The position numbers and the translations under genes are program-made. The notes under the pieces are model-generated. The model was not told where the DNA came from. It saw nothing but the letters and a program-made list of their open reading frames with translations, and ran no database searches. Positions 15,540 to 22,874 of a DNA stretch of 25,652 nt are shown here, in pieces. The first letter of the stretch is position 1, and every line of letters begins with the position of its first letter. The stretch is from Patescibacteria group bacterium (lineage in GTDB: Bacteria > Patescibacteriota > Patescibacteriia > UBA9934), in NCBI GenBank assembly GCA_018896835.1, contig JAHILS010000026.1:1-25652 (forward strand). The letters run 5' to 3'.

Positions 15540-17627
15540 TTATCTCTTTCCAGTTCGTTTTGTGATTATTTCTTGAGCAACATTATTTGGCACTTCCTTG
15601 TACTCGAAGAACTCCATCGTGTAACTGGCCCGACCCTGAGTCATAGATCGCAAATTTGTTGCGTAACCAAACATCTCAGCCAAAGGAACCGTTGCTCTAA
15701 CAAGTTTAATATTTCCTCGCTCTCCCATTTCTTGAATTTGAGCACGCTTTGAGTTCAAATCCCCAACAACTGTTCCCATAAAGTCTTCTGGCGTGACAAC
15801 CTCAACCTTCATGGTTGGCTCTAAAATAACTGGACTTGCTTTCTTGGCAGCTTCTTGGAAACCAAGTGACCCAGCCATCTTAAACGCAGCTTCGTTGGAG
15901 TCAACTTCATGGTAAGAACCATCAAACACAGTGGCTTCAACGTTAATTACTGGATATCCAGCCAAAATTCCGCGATCAAGTGATTCACGAACTCCTTTCT
16001 CTACAGCGGGAATGTATTCTCTTGGGATTGATCCACCCTTGATTTGATCATTAAATACAAACGATTTTCCCTCTTCAACTAGCGGAGCAACCCGAATCCA
16101 ACAGTGTCCATACTGTCCGCGACCACCTGATTGCTTGATATACTTTCCTTCTCCTTCTGCTGTTGTACGAATAGTTTCTCGGTAGCTTACCTGCTGTTTT
16201 CCAACATTCACCTCAACGCCGAATTCTCGCCTCATGCGATCAACGATAATTTCAAGGTGTAATTCTCCCATTCCTGAAATAATTGTTTGCATTGTTTCTT
16301 CATCTGTTCTAACTCGGAAAGTTGGATCTTCTTCAGCGAGTTTTTGCAAAGCAAGACCCATCTTTTCTTGGTCAACTTTTGTTTTTGGCTCAAGAGCTTG
16401 AGAAATAACAGGCTCAGGAAACACGATTGACTCAAGTACTATCGGATGATCTGCATCACAAAGTGTATTTCCAGTTGTTGTATTTTTTAATCCAACAGCA
16501 GCTACGATATCGCCGGCGCAAACTTCATCAACATCGGTTCTATTATTTGCATGTAAACGTACAATACGTGAAATGCGCTCTTTTTCGCCGGTTGTTGTAT
16601 TTAACACGTAACTTCCAGCCTTTAATGTTCCAGAATAAACACGGATAAAAGACAATTTTCCGATGTAAGGGTCTGTGGCAATTTTAAACGCCAGTGCCGC
16701 AAATGGTTCAGCATCAGAAACATGACGCTCAATTTGTTTTTCGTGATCATCAGGATCAAAACCAATCATTGGTGGCACATCAAGTGGAGACGGTAGAAAA
16801 TCAACAGCAGCGTCGATCATTTTCTGTACTCCCTTATTTTTTAGTGCCGATCCGCACAAAACAGGGAAAATCTGCAAAGTAATAACAGCTTTTCGTAGAA
16901 TTTTCTTCAACTCGTCATAACTAGGCTCTTCCCCGCCAAGATACTTTTCCATTGCGCCTTCGTCATTTTCAACAATAGCTTCAATTAATTTTGCATGCCA
17001 TTTTTGAGCTTCTGGAAGATATTCTGCCGGAATATCTGTTTCATCAATCTGCTTTCCCATCTCATCTCGATAGTAATAAGCCTTCATTTTCAAAAGATCA
17101 ATAACTCCTTCAAATTTATCTTCAGCTCCAATCGGTAATTGAATTGGGTATGCTTTTTTTGTTAGACGCTCATGAATAGAATCAAGATCTTTCATGAAGT
17201 TAGCGCCAGTTCTGTCTAGTTTATTTATAAAACAAACTCGAGGAACGTTATATTTATCAGCCTGGTGCCAAACCGTTTCAGATTGTGGCTCAACGCCAGC
17301 AACACCATCAAAAACCGTTACTCCACCATCCAAAACGCGCAATGAGCGCTCAACCTCAACTGTAAAATCAACGTGACCTGGAGTATCAATAATGTTAATT
17401 TGATGATCCTTCCAAAAACAGGTAGTAGCAGCCGAGGTAATGGTGATACCACGCTCGCGCTCTTGTTCCATCCAATCCATTTCTGCAGCTCCCTCGTGGA
17501 CTTCACCTATTTTGTGCTTTTTCCCTGTGTAGTATAAAACGCGTTCTGTAACAGTTGTCTTACCTGCGTCAATGTGAGCGATAATTCCAATGTTGCGAAC
17601 TCGCTCGAGTGGATATTCTCGTGCCAT
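15540..17627 (-). CDS. fusA: Elongation factor G
   Basis: EF-G drives tRNA-mRNA translocation and, with RRF, ribosome recycling. The 695-residue protein has the P loop AHIDAGKT at 17-24, RGITITSAA, DTPGHVDFT near 81, NKLDRTGA near 135, the G-prime insertion, domain IV with GGRGQYGH, and the C-terminal SMTQGRASYTMEF motif. Length is normal. It follows rpsG after 21 bases and is closed by a terminator. EF-G2 paralogues differ in domain IV; the position in the str operon supports the main EF-G. Confidence 0.98.
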   Translation of the reverse strand: MAREYPLERVRNIGIIAHIDAGKTTVTERVLYYTGKKHKIGEVHEGAAEMDWMEQERERGITITSAATTCFWKDHQINIIDTPGHVDFTVEVERSLRVLDGGVTVFDGVAGVEPQSETVWHQADKYNVPRVCFINKLDRTGANFMKDLDSIHERLTKKAYPIQLPIGAEDKFEGVIDLLKMKAYYYRDEMGKQIDETDIPAEYLPEAQKWHAKLIEAIVENDEGAMEKYLGGEEPSYDELKKILRKAVITLQIFPVLCGSALKNKGVQKMIDAAVDFLPSPLDVPPMIGFDPDDHEKQIERHVSDAEPFAALAFKIATDPYIGKLSFIRVYSGTLKAGSYVLNTTTGEKERISRIVRLHANNRTDVDEVCAGDIVAAVGLKNTTTGNTLCDADHPIVLESIVFPEPVISQALEPKTKVDQEKMGLALQKLAEEDPTFRVRTDEETMQTIISGMGELHLEIIVDRMRREFGVEVNVGKQQVSYRETIRTTAEGEGKYIKQSGGRGQYGHCWIRVAPLVEEGKSFVFNDQIKGGSIPREYIPAVEKGVRESLDRGILAGYPVINVEATVFDGSYHEVDSNEAAFKMAGSLGFQEAAKKASPVILEPTMKVEVVTPEDFMGTVVGDLNSKRAQIQEMGERGNIKLVRATVPLAEMFGYATNLRSMTQGRASYTMEFFEYKEVPNNVAQEIITKRTGKR

Positions 17628-17648
17628 AAAATATATTAAATGTCGTTG

Positions 17649-18119
17649 TTATCTTCGCGCAAAATGTGCGAATGCTTTGTTTGCTTCGGCCATGCGTTGA
17701 ACTTCCATCTTCTTCTTAACTGCATCTCCCTCGCCTTGTGATGCCAAAATAAGTTCGTTGGCAAGTTTTTGAGCCATTGGCTTACCCTTTTTTGAACGGG
17801 CTGACTCCAAAATCCATCGATATGCCAAGGCAACTCGTCGCTCTGAACGGACAGGAACTGGAATCTGATAATTTGCTCCACCAACTCGGCGAGACCTAAT
17901 CTCTACAGAAGGCATCACGTTTTTCATTGCTTCGTCAAAAACATCAATTGCTTCCTTTTTTGTTTTCTTGGCCATGATTTCAAATGCATCGTAAACAATT
18001 CGCTCGGCAGTTGTTTTCTTTCCATCCTTCATCACGTAATTGACTAACTTTGAAACTAAAACATTGCCGTATTTATAATCCGGCAATACTTGTCTAATTT
18101 GGGCTGACTTTCCGCGCAT
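17649..18119 (-). CDS. rpsG: 30S ribosomal protein S7
   Basis: S7 nucleates assembly of the 16S 3' domain; in E. coli it also represses its own operon. The 156-residue product has DYKYGNVLVSKLVNYVM, the KKTTAERIVYDA helix, VEIRSRRVGGANYQIPVPV, the loop RSERRVALAYRWI and the C-terminal helix NKAFAHFARR. Length is typical. It lies between rpsL and fusA. Confidence 0.97.
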   Translation of the reverse strand: MRGKSAQIRQVLPDYKYGNVLVSKLVNYVMKDGKKTTAERIVYDAFEIMAKKTKKEAIDVFDEAMKNVMPSVEIRSRRVGGANYQIPVPVRSERRVALAYRWILESARSKKGKPMAQKLANELILASQGEGDAVKKKMEVQRMAEANKAFAHFARR

Positions 18120-18137
18120 ATTCTTTTATATTATTTT

Positions 18138-18170
18138 CCCGACTTCCTGCCGCGCAATGGCAGTACTGGG
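18138..18170 (-). promoter_or_regulatory. Hairpin in the rpsL-rpsG gap, possible S7 autoregulatory site
   Basis: On the minus strand CCC and CTGCC pair with GGCAG and GGG around a seven-base loop, with an internal loop on one side. The hairpin ends shortly before the rpsG start, in the same gap where E. coli S7 binds to repress translation. Function is by analogy only. Confidence 0.35.
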
Positions 18171-18191
18171 AGTGAATTATTTTTGTAAAAC

Positions 18192-18611
18192 TTATTTCTT
18201 TGGTCGCTTTGTTCCGTACATTGACCTGCTCTTCATACGTCCATCAACTCCTGAAGTGTCATATCGACCACGAACAACATGATAACGGACACCAGGCAAG
18301 TCTTTAACTCGACCACCACGGATCTGCACAATCGAGTGCTCCTGCAAGTTGTGGCCTTCTCCTGGAATGTAAGCAATAACTTCTTGCCCATTGGAAAGTC
18401 GAACACGAGCAACTTTACGCAACGCTGAGTTAGGCTTTTTTGGAGTTGTTGTATAAACACGGACACAAACTCCACGCTTAAATGGCGCTCCCCGACGCAA
18501 CTCTGTGCGCTCGCGATGAAGCGTATCCATAGTGAACTGCATAGCAGGAGACTTTGACTTTGTCTTAATCTGCTTGCGTCCTTTTCGAACTAATTGGTTT
18601 ACTGTTGGCAT
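18192..18611 (-). CDS. rpsL: 30S ribosomal protein S12
   Basis: S12 shapes the decoding centre. The 139-residue protein starts MPTVNQLVRKGRK and has the decoding loop TTPKKPNSALRKVARVRL, including the Lys of PKKPNS whose changes give streptomycin resistance elsewhere; it is wild type here. The second loop GHNLQEHSIVQIRGGRVKDLPG and the end TSGVDGRMKSRSMYGTKRPKK (in pieces) are standard. It is the first gene of the str unit and has its own promoter. Confidence 0.98.
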   Translation of the reverse strand: MPTVNQLVRKGRKQIKTKSKSPAMQFTMDTLHRERTELRRGAPFKRGVCVRVYTTTPKKPNSALRKVARVRLSNGQEVIAYIPGEGHNLQEHSIVQIRGGRVKDLPGVRYHVVRGRYDTSGVDGRMKSRSMYGTKRPKK

Positions 18612-18633
18612 AATAGTCTAAAAATATGGCAAA

Positions 18634-18662
18634 AGAGTAACACGCCAAGCAAAAATGGTCAA
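18634..18662 (-). promoter_or_regulatory. Promoter of the rpsL-rpsG-fusA unit
   Basis: On the minus strand TTGACC (18657-18662) and TACTCT (18634-18639) are 17 bases apart, 22 bases upstream of the rpsL ATG. It lies back to back with the plus-strand promoter of the GC-rich gene. Confidence 0.55.
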
Positions 18663-18678
18663 CGTTTCTGGGGATCTA

Positions 18679-18707
18679 TTGACTTTTACTCAAAATCGGA
18701 CTATATT
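18679..18707 (+). promoter_or_regulatory. Strong sigma70-type promoter of the GC-rich gene
   Basis: TTGACT (18679-18684) and TATATT (18702-18707) are 17 bases apart, close to consensus. The transcript would start near 18714 and leave a leader of about 54 bases before the ATG at 18768. Confidence 0.7.
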
Positions 18708-18733
18708 ATCGCGTTCCACTGACCCCAACCAGG

Positions 18734-18764
18734 CCACAAAAGGCCATTGCCCAAGGAGGGCAAA
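18734..18764 (+). promoter_or_regulatory. 5' leader hairpins with the Shine-Dalgarno in a loop
   Basis: TTGCCC and GGGCAA (18747-18763) form a 6-bp stem around AAGGA, so the ribosome binding site AAGGAGGG is partly in the loop and partly in the stem. A second stem-capable pair, GGCC-N6-GGCC, lies just upstream. This layout can limit or tune translation start. Confidence 0.5.
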
Positions 18765-18767
18765 AAC

Positions 18768-19151
18768 ATGACCGAGTTCGTGAACTGGATGCGTACCCTC
18801 TGGCTGATCTTCTACCAAGGAATGCGGAGGGGGTGGCGTGATGCCGTCGACGACCTCATGGTCGACGAGTGCGAAGAATGCGCCCGCGACCTGTCGGAGC
18901 TCATCTGCTCCGACTACGTGGACGACACCACTGTCAAGCGATCGTGGCTCAAATTCATGCGGGACCACAAGCATGACTCAATGTTTGCTGAGGCCATCGG
19001 CGGAATCATCGCCGACTTCAGCAGACGCAGGCCGGAGCTCATGGAGGAATGCATGCCCTCCGAAGCTCCCCCTCGCCTCCTCCCAATCAAATCCGAAATC
19101 GGGGACGTCGACGAGGACGACTCCGAATTTCAGTCGCCACCGCGCGACTAG
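18768..19151 (+). CDS. GC-rich orphan gene, 127-residue acidic protein of unknown function
   Basis: I do not recognise the product. It starts MTEFVNWMRTLWLIFYQGMR, a short amphipathic or hydrophobic helix with basic residues, continues as acidic helices (DAVDDLMVDECEECARDLSELI) with a CEEC pair, and ends in a disordered acidic, proline-containing tail (EIGDVDEDDSEFQSPPRD). No signal peptide or clear membrane span. The ATG is chosen because AAGGAGGG lies 8 bases upstream; an in-frame TTG 21 bases earlier lies inside the SD hairpin. Codon third positions are strongly G/C (GTC GAC GAC CTC ATG GTC), unlike every neighbour. The gene has its own promoter and terminator and runs against its neighbours. 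Confidence 0.7.
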   Translation: MTEFVNWMRTLWLIFYQGMRRGWRDAVDDLMVDECEECARDLSELICSDYVDDTTVKRSWLKFMRDHKHDSMFAEAIGGIIADFSRRRPELMEECMPSEAPPRLLPIKSEIGDVDEDDSEFQSPPRD

Positions 19152-19168
19152 GCTCCCTTCTACCCCTG

Positions 19169-19208
19169 CCCCGCGCCGTCTCATCGGTCGCGGGGTTTGC
19201 GCTTTTAC
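19169..19208 (+). terminator. Rho-independent terminator of the GC-rich gene
   Basis: CCCCGCG (19169-19175) pairs with CGCGGGG (19189-19195), with an inner CCG/CGG pair, followed by TTTGCGCTTTTA. It lies 17 bases past the stop codon. Confidence 0.75.
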
Positions 19209-19216
19209 TTAAAATA

Positions 19217-19260
19217 AAATTTTTCATACTATGGACGATCGTTCATAGTATGAAAAATTT
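19217..19260. repeat. Palindrome family, copy 1 (44 bp, one mismatch)
   Basis: Arms of 22 bases match around the core ACGATCGT with a single mismatch. The arms begin TTTTTCA and end TGAAAAA, so the hairpin is followed by A rather than T on both strands and is not an intrinsic terminator. It shares its 38-bp layout with 22294-22331 and 22848-22885. The rest of 19261-19351 shows nothing I can name. Confidence 0.9.
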
Positions 19261-19351
19261 CATATCACTGATATCTAACCATTTTGACCTTCCAAACCTC
19301 GGACAAAATAGACCCGGCTTTGTCAGACTTTAAACCCCGTTAACCATTCCT

Positions 19352-20026
19352 TTAAAAAATCAAACCAAATAGCCCTAAGCAATTCTCCCCCACTAATTTT
19401 GAGCAAACAAAATATGATGGTTCGCTCACAAAAAAGAAAATATTAAATGATGTAAAAATAGAAATCATTACCAGGGCAAACAAAATCTTTGGTCCGTACA
19501 TGGCAATCTGCATTCTTAATCTCTGGTGTTCTGGCTTTACGAGCAATGCATCTAAAACTTTTGAGCCATCCAATGGATAAATTGGAACAATGTTAAAAAA
19601 CATTAAAAACAAATTGATAATGACCAGTAACAGCAAAAAAGCAAACAACAAACTCATCTGATCAAACATACCAACAACTAGCATCGCCCGCAAAACAATG
19701 CTGGCAAGTGTTGCCATTACTAAATTTGATGCCGGGCCGGCAAGCGCAATGAGCAATGAATCACGCCTCGGGTCTTGCAGATTGTAAGGATTAAATGGCA
19801 CAGGTTTTGCCCAACCAAATCCAAGAGTGACAAGCAAAACCATTCCCATAACGTCAATGTGTGCAAGTGGATTTAATGTTAGGCGACCAGCCAGCTCCGC
19901 AGTTTTATCACCCTTAATATTTGCCATCCAGGCATGTGAAAACTCGTGAACAGTCAAAGAAATAAGAATCGCTGCTAGCCAAACCATCAAAAGCATTGGT
20001 TGTCCAAACAATAAAGATAAAATCAT
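19352..20026 (-). CDS. Site-2 protease family (M50) membrane metalloprotease
   Basis: Members cut other proteins within or next to the membrane. The 224-residue protein has four or more hydrophobic segments. The zinc motif HEFSH is at residues 27-31 in the first helix region, and the third ligand is Asp153 in PLDGSKVL. This is the short, soluble-domain-free subtype (no PDZ or CBS domain), common in CPR and Gram-positive genomes. The substrate is unknown. It begins 2 bases after the murA stop, so the two are probably co-transcribed. Confidence 0.9.
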   Translation of the reverse strand: MILSLLFGQPMLLMVWLAAILISLTVHEFSHAWMANIKGDKTAELAGRLTLNPLAHIDVMGMVLLVTLGFGWAKPVPFNPYNLQDPRRDSLLIALAGPASNLVMATLASIVLRAMLVVGMFDQMSLLFAFLLLLVIINLFLMFFNIVPIYPLDGSKVLDALLVKPEHQRLRMQIAMYGPKILFALVMISIFTSFNIFFFVSEPSYFVCSKLVGENCLGLFGLIF

Positions 20027-20028
20027 AA

Positions 20029-21330
20029 TTATTCTTCCCTAACCTCTATGTCTGCTCCAATTGATTTAAGTTTTCCGTACAAATCCTCGTACCCGCGCTC
20101 CAAATGCTCGACTCCGTCAATCTCTGAAGTTCCATCTGCCACAAGTGCCGCGGCCACATAAGCAAGGCCTGCGCGAATATCTGGCACGGTCATTTTTGAT
20201 GCTTTTAATGGAGTTAGTCCTTTGATTACTGCTGAATGTTTAAAGTTTTGATCGGCAAATCGACATTTCAATTCTCCCAAACATTTTGTGGAAAGTGTGA
20301 TATCAGCACCCATTTCGTTTAATGTTTTTGTATAAGCAAATCGATCTTCCCAAACAGTTTCGTGAACTACTGACGTACCCTTGGCTTGAGTCAAGGCAAC
20401 AACAAATGGTTGTTGCCAATCTGTTGAAAATCCAGGGTGCGCATCAGTTTCAATTTCTATCCCCGAGTATACTGAAGCGCCCTTAAATAATATTCCATCT
20501 GGTTCTACGATATATTCTCCGCCAATACGACGAACAGCATTCAAAAATGTAATCATACTGCTATGCCCAGCATCTCGACAAAATATTTCACCGCGAGTTG
20601 CAAGTGCAATGCAAGCGTATGAAGCAGCCTCAAGTCGATCAGCGATAACGCGATGAGTGCAACCATGTAATTTTTCTACACCAATAATTTCAAATTCCCT
20701 ACCAGCGCCACGCTGGACGATTGCTCCCATCTTTTGCAACATCATGATCAAGGAAATAATCTCTGGTTCGATTGCTGCATTTTTTATCACTGTCCTACCT
20801 TCTGCTAAAACCGCTGCAAATAAAATTGTTTCCGTCGCACCAACCGAAGGATAATCTAATTCAATTTTTGTCCCTTTTAGCCTACCGTTTGTTTTTACCA
20901 AAAATGCACCTTCCCGCTCTTCCACTATCGCTCCCATTTTCTTAAGAGCTTCAAGATGAAAGTTAACTGGTCTTGGACCGATCTTGTCACCCTCTGGTTT
21001 CGGGACATAAGCTTCACCAGCACGGTGCAATAAAGGTGCGACAGTTAAAATCGACAAACGATTTCGAACTGACATTTCCAAGGCTGACGTTTTGGTAATT
21101 TCAGGAACACTTATAGTTACTGCGTGATCAGAGATCTGGGTCCTCCCGCCAAAAGTTTCAATCAGTTCACAAGCAATATCAGTTTCTTGATGCAGGGGTA
21201 CATTTTCAATAACAACTTCCTGATCAGTCAACATTGATGCAATGATCATTTTTGATGCTGCATTTTTTGCTCCAGCAATAACGACTTCGCCCTTTAGTGG
21301 CTGACCACCAGTGATAAATAATTTTTTCAT
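20029..21330 (-). CDS. murA: UDP-N-acetylglucosamine 1-carboxyvinyltransferase (MurA)
   Basis: MurA transfers enolpyruvate from PEP to UDP-GlcNAc, the first committed step of peptidoglycan synthesis, in the cytoplasm. I start at MKKLFITGG (433 residues). With this start Lys22-Asn23 of GAKNAASK fall at the same numbers as in E. coli. The frame runs back to 21393, but that part crosses an intrinsic terminator. Position 115, in EGDKIGPRPV, is Asp where most bacteria have the catalytic Cys. Cys-to-Asp enzymes are active and fosfomycin-resistant in Mycobacterium and Chlamydia. No clear Shine-Dalgarno. A structured RNA with a terminator lies just upstream. Confidence 0.95.
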   Translation of the reverse strand: MKKLFITGGQPLKGEVVIAGAKNAASKMIIASMLTDQEVVIENVPLHQETDIACELIETFGGRTQISDHAVTISVPEITKTSALEMSVRNRLSILTVAPLLHRAGEAYVPKPEGDKIGPRPVNFHLEALKKMGAIVEEREGAFLVKTNGRLKGTKIELDYPSVGATETILFAAVLAEGRTVIKNAAIEPEIISLIMMLQKMGAIVQRGAGREFEIIGVEKLHGCTHRVIADRLEAASYACIALATRGEIFCRDAGHSSMITFLNAVRRIGGEYIVEPDGILFKGASVYSGIEIETDAHPGFSTDWQQPFVVALTQAKGTSVVHETVWEDRFAYTKTLNEMGADITLSTKCLGELKCRFADQNFKHSAVIKGLTPLKASKMTVPDIRAGLAYVAAALVADGTSEIDGVEHLERGYEDLYGKLKSIGADIEVREE

Positions 21331-21375
21331 AGGTTTAATTAATAATAGGATCGCACATTTTCTGTCTTTTTTCAA

Positions 21376-21398
21376 ACAAAAAAACTCAATCATGAGTT
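21376..21398 (-). terminator. Rho-independent terminator between the structured RNA and murA
   Basis: AACTCA and TGAGTT (21383-21398) form a 6-bp stem with loop TGAT, followed on the minus strand by seven T and TGTTTG. It ends about 46 bases before the murA ATG. It may end the upstream RNA, or act as the switchable terminator of a riboswitch-like leader. Confidence 0.75.
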
Positions 21399-21410
21399 AT
21401 ACAGCCTCTT

Positions 21411-21638
21411 GACGGTAGAAGTGAATTGGTCCTCTCCCTCATGTGGGCATGTACGATATTTGCTTGCGAATCTATGAGCCGAAGCCCAATGAAACGTTAC
21501 AAATTCGTTGAGAACCGCTGGATCCCCGCTTATACGCACTATTTCTAATGTGTACAGCTAGACTACGTTTATCGCAGATCATTCTTTCGAATTATCGGAT
21601 CCTTTCACGATATTAGTGGCCAATTACGTTCTACCGTC
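21411..21638 (-). ncRNA. Unassigned structured RNA, possible murA leader
   Basis: The ends pair: GACGGTAGAA at 21411-21420 with 21629-21638 (10 bp), then AATTGG at 21424-21429 with 21620-21625 (6 bp). Inside, minus-strand hairpins carry stable tetraloops: GAAA at 21577-21596, GAAA at 21533-21554 (8 of 9 pairs, one wobble), UUCG at 21475-21488, plus a four-pair hairpin at 21564-21576. The two GGATCC sites (21520-21525, 21597-21602) can pair and close a junction around three of these. GNRA and UUCG loops occur only when read on the minus strand, which fixes the orientation. No ORF. I see no match to tmRNA, RNase P, SRP or T-box motifs. Confidence 0.65.
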
Positions 21639-21675
21639 TTGAAGCTACTTTAAGTATCCCAAAATTACACTAAAA

Positions 21676-21712
21676 CTAAAAGAAAAACAGGTTAGTTTTA
21701 TCCACCTGTTTT
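21676..21712 (-). terminator. Rho-independent terminator after ndk
   Basis: AAAACAGGT (21684-21692) pairs with ACCTGTTTT (21704-21712); a run TTTTTCTTTT follows on the minus strand. It separates ndk from the structured RNA. Confidence 0.75.
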
Positions 21713-21730
21713 CCATAGCTTATCCACAAC

Positions 21731-22198
21731 TTAAATTCCTTCACCAAAATGAAACCTATCTGTAAGTTTTTCGTAGGTAAATACTTCTTCATCCTTAAAA
21801 AATCTCTTGATTTCTACCACCGCTGATTCAAAAGAATCTGACGCGTGAACCATATTTGAAGGCACATTCATAGACATATCAGCTCGGATCGTACCCGCAT
21901 CAGCTTCGCGCGGATTTGTTGAGCCAACGATTTTTCGAACCTCGTCAATTACGCCAATTCCTTCCCAAATCATGGCCACGACCGGTGTTTGCATCATAAA
22001 CTTGAGCAGATCGTTAAAAAATGGCTTTTCTTTAAGGTGTCCATAATGCTCCGTTAACGTCACCTCATCTAAATGCGCCAATTTCATCGCAACAATCTTT
22101 AGACCCTTTTGCTCAAACCGCTCGATTACTCTTCCAACCAACTCACGCTGAACTGCGTCTGGCTTAATAAGGACCAATGTTCTTTGTACGTCTGCCAT
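21731..22198 (-). CDS. ndk: Nucleoside diphosphate kinase
   Basis: Ndk equalises nucleoside triphosphate pools by moving the gamma phosphate from ATP to other NDPs through a phosphohistidine. The 155-residue protein has RTLVLIKPDAVQRELVG at the start, the GSTNPREADAGTIRAD loop, and the active His118 in SNMVHASDS. Length is slightly above the usual 140-150. There is no Shine-Dalgarno, but a good promoter lies about 60 bases upstream, and a palindrome of the 38-bp family ends just beyond the -35 box. Confidence 0.97.
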   Translation of the reverse strand: MADVQRTLVLIKPDAVQRELVGRVIERFEQKGLKIVAMKLAHLDEVTLTEHYGHLKEKPFFNDLLKFMMQTPVVAMIWEGIGVIDEVRKIVGSTNPREADAGTIRADMSMNVPSNMVHASDSFESAVVEIKRFFKDEEVFTYEKLTDRFHFGEGI

Positions 22199-22255
22199 AT
22201 TTTATTATTATTTATTACAGTTATTTTATAGTTAATTTGCGTTGTTTTCGCTCAG

Positions 22256-22284
22256 AATATAACAAAATAATTGAAATAAATCAA
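22256..22284 (-). promoter_or_regulatory. Sigma70-type promoter of ndk
   Basis: TTGATT (22279-22284) and TATATT (22256-22261) are 17 bases apart on the minus strand. The 40-bp palindrome at 22293-22332 begins 8 bases upstream of the -35 box, in an activator-like position. Confidence 0.6.
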
Positions 22285-22292
22285 GAATAACT

Positions 22293-22332
22293 ATTTTTCA
22301 AAGTATTGACGATCGTCAATACTTTGAAAAAT
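22293..22332. repeat. Palindrome family, copy 2 (40 bp, perfect)
   Basis: Twenty perfect base pairs around the core ACGATCGT, with half-site layout TTTTTCAAAGTATTG. It touches the stop codon of the Cas2-like gene and lies just upstream of the ndk promoter. A rather than T runs follow the stem on both strands, so it is not an intrinsic terminator. Confidence 0.93.
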
Positions 22333-22874
22333 TAAATTTTGGATGTAATAAATATTTTAAACCAATCATCTGACTTAAATCTAGAGGAAAATAATTTTTC
22401 TACATAACCACCTATATTCTTCCTGCACGACCAAACACTCCTGTGCACCTGTTCAAATCCTAACCTTCTTAACAAATATCTTACTTGATTACGTAATTTT
22501 CTATGTGCTTCTGGAACATCAAATGAGACAACGCATATTTGACCATTTTGTAATTCTTCTGCCCGCAAAGACAATTGTGTAATATATTCATCAAATCCAG
22601 CCTGCGAAAAGGAAGTCCAATACCAATCTGCAATTTTTTCTTTAATGATCATCCCTTTCTTTTCTAATCTTCTGAGTTCTTGTGCTCTGAGGTAAATCTC
22701 TCGTCTTTCCAAATACTCTCTAGCTCCTTCCATACCAAATTTGACTACTAATCCTGGCCTTGAAAGACCAAAATACGTATCTTCAACAAGACGACCGATT
22801 TCTAACATAAGGTTCGTTGCCCTTGAGTTAGGATGCATGGGCCATTGTTTTTCATGAAATTGACGATCGTTCAT
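22332..22874 (-). CDS. PaaX/Cas2-like protein with an N-terminal winged-helix region
   Basis: The 180-residue product has a helical N-terminal half with a winged-helix look (AQELRRLEKKGMIIKEKIADWYW, residues 64-86) and a C-terminal ferredoxin-like half (112-178): ICVVSFDVPEAHRKLRNQ, YLLRRLGFEQVHRSVWSC. That half resembles the C-terminal domain of PaaX repressors and Cas2 nucleases; Asp119 sits where Cas2 has its metal-binding Asp after the first strand. No CRISPR array or other cas gene is in the window. The start codon lies inside palindrome copy 3 and the stop touches copy 2, so the gene is framed by its repeats. No Shine-Dalgarno. DNA-binding autoregulator or mobile nuclease are both possible. 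Confidence 0.75.
   Translation of the reverse strand: MNDRQFHEKQWPMHPNSRATNLMLEIGRLVEDTYFGLSRPGLVVKFGMEGAREYLERREIYLRAQELRRLEKKGMIIKEKIADWYWTSFSQAGFDEYITQLSLRAEELQNGQICVVSFDVPEAHRKLRNQVRYLLRRLGFEQVHRSVWSCRKNIGGYVEKLFSSRFKSDDWFKIFITSKI

Noticed and set aside
18690..19212. Other long frames over the GC-rich gene, on both strands
   Set aside because: GC-rich DNA has few stops, so overlapping frames are expected. Only the 18768 frame has a matching promoter, SD and terminator.
21331..21393. Longer murA start (MIEFFCLKK)
   Set aside because: It would run through the intrinsic terminator and adds 21 residues without family similarity; the start at 21330 gives E. coli numbering at Lys22 and position 115.
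21698..21728. Two DnaA-box-like sites, TTATCCACC and TTATCCACA, near the ndk stop
   Set aside because: Only two boxes, one within the ndk terminator hairpin; no AT-rich unwinding region with repeats and no dnaA or dnaN nearby. Not enough for an origin.
22332..22874. CRISPR locus suggested by the Cas2-like fold
   Set aside because: No direct-repeat/spacer array and no cas1 or other cas gene in the window. The repeats here are palindromes at gene borders, not an array.
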